Assembly (NCBI GenBank): GCA_029851415.1
Contig: CM056743.1
Location: forward strand, 930,001-994,000
Origin: Eretmocerus hayati
Taxonomy: Eukaryota; Arthropoda; Insecta; Hymenoptera; Aphelinidae
Direction of reading: 5' to 3'
DNA length: 64,000 bases
The first letter of the stretch is position 1; each line of letters opens with the position of its first letter. This document shows, piece by piece, positions 56,848-64,000 of the stretch. Both the position numbers and the translations under genes were made by a program. The notes beneath the pieces were generated by a model, which saw nothing but the letters and a program-made list of their open reading frames with translations, did not search any database and was not told the DNA's origin.

Positions 56848-57375
56848 TGGATTCTAGCTTCCCCGGAGTGACCTACGCCATGGTTTGCAGCCATGGGATG
56901 CCTCTCTCCAATGCTGGTAAGGCCGACATTCCCTGTCTCACAAAGTGAGTCATCGGATCCGCTGTACCCTTAGCGTTCCCGGAAAGAGCCTCTTCATGGT
57001 TTGCAAGGCCATGATTTGGTGAGACTCAAACTCCGATGCCGGTAAGACCGACATTCTCCGTACCTCCCCGTGCACTTAAGAAGGCACGTCGGGTCGGTTT
57101 CTTAACTCCTTACGTTACCCACCCTCCCCCTGTTTCGCATTCGCCCAAGGCTCGCTAGTCGAACCTCGTGAAATGGGAAAACCCAGGATTTCTTTGAAGG
57201 ATAATCCCGGGAAAAACGCCATTCCAAAACAGGCGGAGTATGATGTGTCCTTTTCCCGTCGAAAAAACCTCAGAAAAAATTCCCGAGTGATTTTGCCGGG
57301 AATCGAACCCACGACTCCTCGAACAGTGTTGATTCCGAAGCTAGCATGCTACCGACTGAGCCAACACTGCTCTTT
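56848..57375 (-). mobile_element. tRNA-headed SINE-like repeat
   Basis: On the minus strand a Pol III-type head at the right end (A box TGGCTCAGTCGG near 57355, B box GGGTTCGATTCCC near 57303) leads into a GC-rich non-coding body of about 450 bp. The body contains two similar blocks (CATGGTTTGCA...CATG and GGTAAG(G/A)CCGACATTC) at about 56878-56937 and 56995-57060. The arrangement is that of a tRNA-derived SINE; a 3' tail was not identified because the left end abuts the GAGTCGT element. Confidence 0.55.
57293..57371 (-). tRNA. tRNA-like head of the SINE-like repeat
   Basis: The A and B boxes are near consensus and correctly spaced. The anticodon stem does not pair well (a TTCG/TCGG loop), so it is probably not a functional tRNA. 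Confidence 0.4.
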
Positions 57376-57930
57376 TATCGCAAATTTACTTGTCTCTCGG
57401 TAAGACCTCGCGGGAAATATGGCGCTTGGCTCGAATACCGTGGAATTTCTAAGAGTATTTAGACCGTTTAGATGGATGATATATCTGTGAATATCTAGAC
57501 CGTTCAGATGTGTGATTAAGATGTTGTGCGAACGTCAAGTATTATTCTCGTAGCTTGCATTCGGGAAATATTATGTTGGCGGTACCCATGATAATTTCGT
57601 AAAATAATAAGATGGATTTAGACGGATATTAGAGTTCAGAAGAGTATATTTTAAGCAAAAATATGCGACTAACAAGATAATACACGAGATCCATTACCTA
57701 TACGCAAATTCGAAATAAATGTGCGGTGCTAAGTTTCCTTATTTGTCGACGGGTTTTGTTCTTATTCTCAGCATATGTTGTGTGCAGCGATCGACCCTCA
57801 ATCACGCCTATTGAGTTCAGTGCATTTGCTCAGAGTGAAAGGGTGTGCATGACATGTGTCGGATCAGGAGCAATTCTCTGTCTCGATTGTAATCATTCTA
57901 AATTCTAAAGTGATCAATCGTTTCAGGACA
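57376..57930. other. no recognisable gene; possible Copia 5' region
   Basis: AT-rich. TGTTGTGCGAACG at about 57511 could be an LTR start for the Copia element that follows, but no partner LTR is visible to test this. Confidence 0.3.
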
Positions 57931-58832
57931 ATGGTAGATGACTCAAGGCACTTAGATAGTCCTATCAGTGAAAATAAATTTTCGCGATTTCAGATGGAAG
58001 GTATGTGAGTGATGGAGTGGAGGGAAATAGTACAATGACTCCATCTCAAGTTAGTAGGCACAACCTGAAAGTGGACTGAGCCACTTATATCTAGGTCATA
58101 GTCCCTCAGGTAAACAATGGCTGAGATGAATCCAGATCTGGCAGTTTTGCATTTTCTTGAGCGAGTGGGAACTGTGGTTAGAAAGTAGAAGGCTCAGAAT
58201 ATTGTTTATGGAGTAGATTGAAACGTTCAGACAACACGAATTCGAAGATTGTTGAATGACTCAGATGGTTGATGATATCACATTTAACTCAATTAGAGGT
58301 GGAGCTTCAGACGACTCAGATGGTTAGCGATAAGAGGCAACTCAGGAGAGGCTAACTGAGAGGAATGAAGTGAAAGCTAAGGCTGAGAGCTACCAGCTAG
58401 CTAGTTCAGAGGCTCAGAGGGAGGGAGAGAGAAGAATAGTAGTTAGAAGTCATGTTGTATGTTAGATGTTATATTTTATATTATGGTCTATTGTGTTATT
58501 GTGTATCACACTCAGAGGTCGTTAGAATGGATTTGATAGGAGAGAAACACACTCGCAATATATGCAATACCATGTCAGCTACTCAGAATAATACAAGAAG
58601 AAGAATCGACTCTTTAGATGTATGGAGATTGTGTGAGATAGATTGTCAGATGGATCACAATTCAGAGTATGCTGATGGCAAACATACTTGTTAGATTGGA
58701 CCAAATCTCAGATGATTTTAGCAAGAAAATAATCAAGACTTGAATTGAGTCTGAGGTGGTACCAGGCTTATTCGTCTTAGATATATTTTTTTCTTAGATT
58801 ATGTCGTTCGTGCTCACTTAGATGATCGAAAA
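57931..58832 (+). pseudogene. gag: Copia gag relic
   Basis: ATG 57931 opens 25 codons ending ENKFSRFQMEGM and TGA at 58006-58008. The segment resembles the N-terminal F-x-x-W-x-x-x-M part of Copia Gag. Downstream frames are short and broken (for example 58452-58694). Its position upstream of pol supports a gag origin, but the sequence is too decayed for domain assignment. Confidence 0.35.
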
Positions 58833-59342
58833 TTGAAGATTTTCGACGAAGACAATGATTCTGATATTCTCAGAGGAAAATACGAAAAACCAAGCTGGTT
58901 GATATCTTTAGGAGCAAAAAATCAGGTGAATAAAACTCAGACGTCATCAAACAGAGTTGACACGTACTCGTGTATAGCTAGGATCGGTACGGTTAACGAA
59001 ATCCTCCAGCAATCGCAGACAGATATCATGGATATACTAGAGCCAAATCTGGGTTCATCAGAAGGCTTTGAAGAAGGGAGTCCGTCTGAGTCTGAGGTTG
59101 GGAGGAAGAGTGTGTCGGATTCCGTTCCATCATTACCACTTTCCAGAAGAATGTGATTTGAAAGAAAACCTACATATAGATCGAATATTTCAAATCAATG
59201 AAAATTCAGGGAAAACGCTAACAGCAAGCCACTTATATGAAAGATTAAATAGAAAAGCTCATGATTAGTTCTGAAGAATTAAAATCTTCTGTAGAAGTAG
59301 AAGATTGTTTTCAAGATTGTACCGAATTCAAGAAACTAAGTA
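58833..59342 (+). pseudogene. Copia gag-pol junction region, frames broken
   Basis: A 107-codon frame (58833-59156) rich in Ser, Glu and Asp is followed by a shifted frame reaching about 59268. No protease motif was found. It lies just before the integrase zinc-binding region, so it should correspond to the gag end and protease, but this is by position only. Confidence 0.4.
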
Positions 59343-60033
59343 AAGGTCAATTATGACATGCCAGGTTGGGTCATGCTTCATTAGGTTATTTGAAAATGCT
59401 TCAAAAGAGAATTGAGTTATTAAAGGATGTAGTTTTTGATGAGTCTATTCTAGAATGTGACGTTGCATAATGTCAAAGATGGAAAAGTTACCCTTTGGAG
59501 AAATTAGAGCTAAATCTCAAAAACCTCTTGAAGTTATTCACACAGACATTATGGGACCTATCAGTCCTAAGTCATTTCCTGGCCATATGCGATTCATCAT
59601 TGTTTTTGTGGATGATTACTCTAGGTATGCTAAAACTTATTGTTTCAAACGTAAAGATGAAGCTGGACAAGCATTAGAATCTTTCCTTATCTCAGCTAGG
59701 AATATTTTGGGATCAAATGAAAAATGTTGTTTCATTGAATCGGATCAGGCTTTAGAATTTAAAGGTGGTAAATTCTCTGAGGTAATGAAACAAGACACTA
59801 TAGAGTCTATATTCTCTCCTCTTTACACGCCTGAAGATAATGGTACAGCCGAGAGATTCAACAAGTCAATTCAAAGAAGGATTCTAGCCATTTTACTTGA
59901 TTCAGGTGTGTCAAAATCGATGTGGGAGTTGGCTTCAGAAGCTGCAGTCATTACATACAATAGAACTCCAACAATCAATTATGAAATTCTCATGAAAAAA
60001 TTTGCACCATTAGCTAGATGTCATTTCGAGTGA
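59343..60033 (+). pseudogene. pol: Copia integrase
   Basis: HARLGHASLGYLKML near 59355 is the gag-preintegrase/HHCC start; C-x-x-C residues follow near 59458, with a stop and a frameshift (59470). The catalytic core is open in 59470-60033: D in VIHTDIMGP, D in IESDQALEF (normally DNGGEF, so the loop is altered) and E in DNGTAERFNKS. The frame stops shortly after ITYNRTPT, and the usual several hundred bases of C-terminal domain are missing, suggesting an internal deletion. The protein would insert the element's cDNA. Confidence 0.85.
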
Positions 60034-61574
60034 ACCGATTCAAGGAGTTCTTGATCCTCATGATGAGTCTATTAAATTTGACAAGGTTGACGAAGAAATT
60101 GATCTTGTAAACAATATTGAAGCAGTACAACCTAAAAAACGAGGTAGACCTCGAACAGTTCAGAATACTTTGAATCAAAATAGAATTCAAGTTTCCAAAG
60201 ATTTCCAGGGACCCACAACTAGAAGCAAGACAAAAAGGAAACTCGAAGAATCAGAACAAGCACATCGTGTTTCAGTTGAAAAACCTGTCATAGACATTAG
60301 TTATGCTAACTACTCGAGTCTACCCAGGTCAAATCTTCCAAACAAATTTGAAAAACGAATCAATGATGACATAGTTGGTCATATTTTACTTGCTTCTATA
60401 CAAAAAGATCCAATCACTTATGAGGAAGCTATAGCTTGACCTGAGAAAGAATTCTGGCAGAAAGCCGTACAAAAAGAATGAGATTCTAAGGAATCAAATC
60501 AAGTTTGGACTCTAGTTGAAAAACCACGAACTCAGAGTAGTGTTTCCAAAGCTAAGATCATAGATTCTGAGTGGGTTTCTGAGAAACAAGTAGAGTCAAA
60601 TGGAGAAATTAGATACAATGCAAGGTTAGCCATTAGAGGATTCAAAGATGAAAATACTTATGATTTGAAAGAGACATGCTCCAGTAGCAAGACTTTCCTT
60701 AGTCAGAGCCATCCTTATAATCACAAACAAATACAATCTTCGTGCATGTCAACTTGATGTCGAAACGGCATTTTCGAATGGCGAGCTAAGTGAAGAGATA
60801 TATATAGAAATACCGAAAGGTCTAAATGTCGGTGATGAAATGATGAGATGTAATGTACTCAAACTTGAAAAATCCATTAATGGACTCAGGATAAGTCCAA
60901 AGAAATGGAACAATCGATTCACGATAGAAATGAAGAAGCTTGGTCTAGAGAATGATTTACACGAACCATATCTCTTCACTTGGAGAAAGAATGGTATGAT
61001 GGCATTAGTTTTGTTGTATGTTGATAATATGCTAATCGTTAGCAATAATCTCGAGAAATTGAATCGAATCAAAAATCATTTGAATCAAACTTTTGAAATG
61101 AAAGACCTTGGTGAACCAAAGTTATTTTTAGGTATGACCATTGAAAGAAACAATGAAAATCAAACGATTAGAGTTCATCAAACTCCATATATCAAAAGTG
61201 TTTTGGAAAAATTCAACATGCAAGGTTCAAAACCACATAACACACCAATGATAACAAATCAGTTACAAGATAAAAACAAAAAAAGTCGAATTGAACAAGT
61301 TGAATCTATTAGTAAAGGGCAGAACCATGAAAAACGGAAGGTTCCTTATAGAGAAGCTATTGGAAGCCTAATGTATTCGGTAGTAGCCACAAGGCCAGAC
61401 ATAGCTTTCGCGGTCAATTTCTTAGCCAGAAAACAAAATAATCCAAATGAAGATGATTGGAAAGCTATGAAAAGAATCTTGCAATACCTCAAAAGGACAA
61501 TCAATCTCGGCTTAACCTTCACTGCATCATCCGAGAATCTACAATCTTTTACAGACGCGAGTTATAGAGATTGA
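60034..61574 (+). pseudogene. pol: Copia reverse transcriptase with altered active site
   Basis: After the integrase deletion, a linker with an AT-hook PKKRGRPRT (60131-60157) leads to RT: VWTLVEKP, ARLAIRGF, then after a frameshift near 60700 the motifs LRACQLDVETAFSNGEL and KLEKSINGL. The catalytic motif is YVDN (61017-61028), where YVDD is expected, so one catalytic aspartate is lost. RT/RNase H connection motifs continue (DLGEPKLFLGMTIER, PYREAIGSLMYSVVATRPDIAFAV) and RNase H begins FTDASYRD before a stop near 61575. In-frame stops also occur at about 60438 and 60480. Confidence 0.88.
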
Positions 61575-61702
61575 GGAATCTCTATTTCGACTGGTAGTTT
61601 TATTATTAAATTGTTTGGAGATACAGTTGCTTGAAAAAGTCGTAAACGAAATCAAGTGACCCTCTCAACATATCAGGTAGAGTATTTGGCTATGAGTGTG
61701 AG
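61575..61702 (+). pseudogene. Copia RNase H, first half
   Basis: The frame continues past stops as GISISTGSFIIKLFGDTVA and then STYQVEYLAMSV, which corresponds to the conserved S-T-x-x-A-E-Y-x-A motif of Copia RNase H. It is cut at about 61702 and resumes at about 63366. Confidence 0.75.
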
Positions 61703-62806
61703 ATAGGGTTAAGAGCCTCGTAATTAACCTACTATCTTGCATCGTTTCCTTGAAGGGATTGCGGGATTAATTCATATGTATATATATATCCTTCATAATT
61801 CCAAGAAATAAAGATATACAAAACGAAAGATTTTATGTTTACTGTGGACCACCTTTCTCGTGGTCTTCGGAAGTTTATTCATTTCAAATAAAATAGAAAT
61901 AATCTCATACAAAATTAATACAAATATCACGCGTATAATTACGCTCGCATTTATTCGATCCTAACATCGCGAGAGAGAGAGAGAGAGTTTACGCGGGAGA
62001 GAGACTCACCAATCTCGCGTTCGCTCAGCATACCACGCGGGCCAGGGTCACGACGCCAGGTCGGCATATCCCGGTTCGGACTATACGCAAGGCCGGATCC
62101 TGGGCTCGATCCGGGTGCTTCCTAGGCGACGATTTCGGGGCTGCACACCTCTCACTCCACACCATTTCAAGGCCATTGACCGGGGCCCTTCTGGCCTCAC
62201 TCACACTAACATACACATCACTCGGCGCGGATAATATTCTATCCGACGGCTGATTGCAGCCGCTCGCGATGATGGCTCAGGCCAAGCTGCTCGTCATCCG
62301 TGCGACGACAGCGCTGTCCATCTCTGCTCACTATTCTCTCTCTCTCTCTTTTTTTTTTTTTTTTTTTTTTTTTAAGGTGGTTAGAGGGCAAAATCTGCCT
62401 GAGGATCCCTCGGATCCGTCCCCAGACACCGGACTGGTTCAGCTTACGCGGACGACGCATAGCTCACGCAGGCCATACCAGGCGGGACACGGGTTTGGGT
62501 GGGTCCCACCGAGAGGCGGGCCCGGCCGTGTAATATCTCTCTCCCCTCGATGTCCGATACCTAGGGCATCGGGCAATCAAGAAGGAGATCCACCTGCATC
62601 TACCATCTCATCCCGGAACCGCGTGAGCATTACTTCAGGATGAGCGGCATGTCTCGCGCTCGATTGCGAGCGTTCCTCTTCTCCATCTTCTCGCTTCGGC
62701 CACTTGTCGGCATCTTCTATCTTAATTCTTCATTGTTCCCTCTCTTTCTTCTTTCTCCCCTCTTCAGTGCATCAGATTCCTCCTGGAATCATTTGGGCCT
62801 CTTCTG

Positions 62807-62811
<5 letters not shown>

Positions 62812-62868
<57 letters not shown>
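62812..62868. repeat. CT microsatellite
   Basis: About 28 uninterrupted CT units immediately upstream of the truncated CR1 copy. Other simple repeats: GA at 61971-61987, CT then T(27) at 62337-62374 and ATCT at 63267-63289. Confidence 0.95.
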
Positions 62869-62872
<4 letters not shown>

Positions 62873-62875
62873 GGG

Positions 62876-63289
62876 AAGATATCATTATTTAAAGAGTCCT
62901 TAAAAGACTTCCTGTTAACACTATCCTCCCAGAGGATTGATGTGGAGGAGAGGCATTATTTTAATCTGTAATGGGAAGGGCTCTTCTTTCATTTAGTATT
63001 TATACATGTGACCTCAGTCACCCAATTGGTGATCTATAGCTGTGATATTAGTGCGAGCCCTTACCCCTCTTTTTATACTTCTAAGTATGCACCCTGACTA
63101 GTCACGAATTGTGATAATTATTGTCCTTGACCAAACCAGTAATTGACTGAAATTATCATTATTATCTTGTTGTACATATATTATATTCATTCTTATACGT
63201 GTTATTACATTTTAACGGGCATACGTAGGTGTATGCAATTGTATTTTTTGTCTTCGGACGAATGAAGGACATCTATCTATCTATCTATC
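62876..63289 (+). mobile_element. 5'-truncated CR1 copy (414 bp)
   Basis: The first 30 codons (KISLFKESLKDFLLT ... QRIDVEERHYFNL, stop TAA at 62969-62971) match the ORF2 C-terminus of the full element at about 14005-14095. The 3' UTR is also shared (GACTAGTCAC and TGTCCTTGACCAAA near 63098-63137). The tail is ATCT repeats, whereas the full copy has AATC. Divergence of about 30% indicates a different subfamily. Confidence 0.88.
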
Positions 63290-63365
63290 TATATCTCTCT
63301 CTCTTTCCCTTCTCTCTCTGTTCTCATCGTCTGCTAACCTATTCTCATATACGTCGCGTCGCGTG

Positions 63366-63767
63366 TGGCGATTGACCTCGTCACAAGTGAATCTTGCCAA
63401 GAACTTATTTCTATTGACAAATCGATCCGATATGTTTTGGGATTCATTTTATATCCAGTTACCGTTTGGTGTGACAATGAATCCTCGAGAAATTGCATAA
63501 AAATGGATGGGTGTCACAAGTTAAAATCATTTGACGACAGTATTGAAGCGATTCTAGGATATTTGAGTCGTAGGAAAAACATTGTACAAAACGTCCTATG
63601 GCTGACAGTCATGGTGATTTTATCAAACAGTGTGTGAACGAAGGTAAAGTTGTCGTAAAATGGGTTGATACTAAAGAAAATCTAGCTGATATTGGAACAA
63701 AACCACTTCCTTTCGAAGCACATAAATATTTGACTGATAGAATAATGAACAACGAGGAATTGACATA
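63366..63767 (+). pseudogene. pol: Copia RNase H, second half
   Basis: Open from 63366 as IDLVTSESCQELISI ... VTVWCDNESSRNCIK to a frameshift near 63600, then ADSHGDFIKQCVNEGKVVVKWV, ENLADIGTKPLP and a final TAA at 63765-63767. CDN and the H-x-K/D-I-x-T-K-P-L block are conserved RNase H and end motifs of Copia pol. This confirms that it belongs to the same element as 59343-61702. Confidence 0.85.
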
Positions 63768-64000
63768 AATTTAGGAATCTATGAATCTACGATTCTAATT
63801 TTCAATATTTAATTGATGACTCATACATTTCCTTGTTTGTTCTTATACGTTCACAGGAACCAGTTCCTCAGACCAAGACTGACGAAATCATCCATGAAAA
63901 TCTCCAAATACTTGTTATACTTCAATTCTAAGTAGAAGAATCTATCGTTTGGAATGTTCAAGAATTTTAATGTTCTATTTTCTTTCGATTCATAACTTCT
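63768..64000. other. sequence after Copia pol; LTR status unknown
   Basis: Non-coding, AT-rich. The 3' LTR would be expected here or just beyond the window. It shows no resemblance to the LTR at 53886-54177. Confidence 0.4.

Larger units (their letters stand above)
61703..63365. mobile_element. composite insertion inside Copia RNase H (1.66 kb)
   Basis: RNase H sequence stops at about 61702 and continues at about 63366, so everything between was inserted. The insert contains a GC-rich, non-coding part (62020-62340 and 62390-62680), a 27-base T run near 62350-62374, a CT microsatellite (62812-62868), a truncated CR1 3' end (62876-63289) and a CT-rich tail with CATATACG-type sequence. More than one insertion event is likely. 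Target duplication not determined. Confidence 0.75.
57931..63767 (+). mobile_element. Ty1/Copia LTR retrotransposon, decayed and interrupted
   Basis: Integrase (about 59343-60033) precedes RT (about 60700-61150) and RNase H (61350-63767), the Copia order. The reading frame has many stops and shifts, the integrase C-terminus looks deleted, and RNase H is split by a 1.66-kb composite insertion (about 61703-63365). Sequence after the last stop (63765-63767) may lead into the 3' LTR beyond the window. Confidence 0.9.

Noticed and set aside
62254..62903. Frames of up to 129 codons over CT/T-rich sequence
   Set aside because: They translate simple repeats (Ser-Leu and Phe runs) and are artefacts of microsatellites.
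53886..63767. One continuous Copia element from the LTR at 53.9 kb to the pol at 63.8 kb
   Set aside because: A separate gag-like start is seen at 57931, composition differs and there is no shared LTR evidence; treated as two elements, although sequence beyond 64000 could change this.

Overview
The window is repeat-dense, AT-rich eukaryotic DNA, most likely from an arthropod and probably an insect. This rests on the mix of element types: a Gypsy element, a Copia element, a CR1-type non-LTR element with a PHD-finger ORF1, TTAA-flanked and TA-flanked inverted-repeat elements, many long foldbacks and CT/GA microsatellites. I did not identify any host protein-coding gene with confidence. There are no operons, Shine-Dalgarno sites or other bacterial signals.

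Layout. 1-5.0 kb: decayed Ty3/Gypsy element (gag zinc knuckle, protease, RT, RNase H, integrase with AT-hook tail, then a third coiled-coil ORF). 5.7-6.3 kb: a GC-rich stretch with splice-like signals. 7.09-8.07 kb: foldback. 9.2-14.5 kb: an almost intact CR1-type element with two long open ORFs, inserted in a copy of a GC-rich repeat. 15.4-15.55 kb: a hammerhead-ribozyme-like core on the minus strand. 15.7-16.6 kb: foldback. 16.65-18.62 kb: a 2-kb repeat with a second, inverted copy at 54.5-56.45 kb. 18.84-19.68 kb: TTAA-flanked piggyBac-like element. 21.7-25.3 kb: a 3.6-kb TTAA-flanked element carrying a 317-bp satellite. 26.92-27.35 kb: 5'-truncated non-LTR insertion with a 10-bp target duplication. 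27.4-32.8 kb: a decayed non-LTR element whose 3' UTR is split by a 768-bp pogo/Tigger-like element.

33.6-37.3 kb: long foldback holding a piggyBac-like element, which itself holds a GAGTCGT-rich element. 37.3-41.8 kb: an element rich in GAAACATTTC-type repeats, split by a 2-kb pogo/Tigger-like element and containing a tRNA-like Pol III promoter. 45.6-46.4 kb: LTR-like promoter and a gag-like ORF. 46.5-49.9 kb: giant foldback whose arms contain unequal numbers of ~390-bp subrepeats. 50.5-53.45 kb: three more foldbacks or hairpins. 53.9-54.2 kb: Copia-type LTR with a primer-binding site. 56.85-57.4 kb: tRNA-headed SINE-like repeat. 57.9-63.8 kb: decayed Copia element interrupted by a 1.66-kb composite insert that carries a CR1 3' end.

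No gene pathway can be reconstructed. The interest lies in the nesting order, the unusual density of long inverted repeats (possible hairpin-RNA sources), the ribozyme-like core, and the well-preserved CR1 element. Boundaries of decayed elements were read by eye and are approximate unless a target-site duplication is given.
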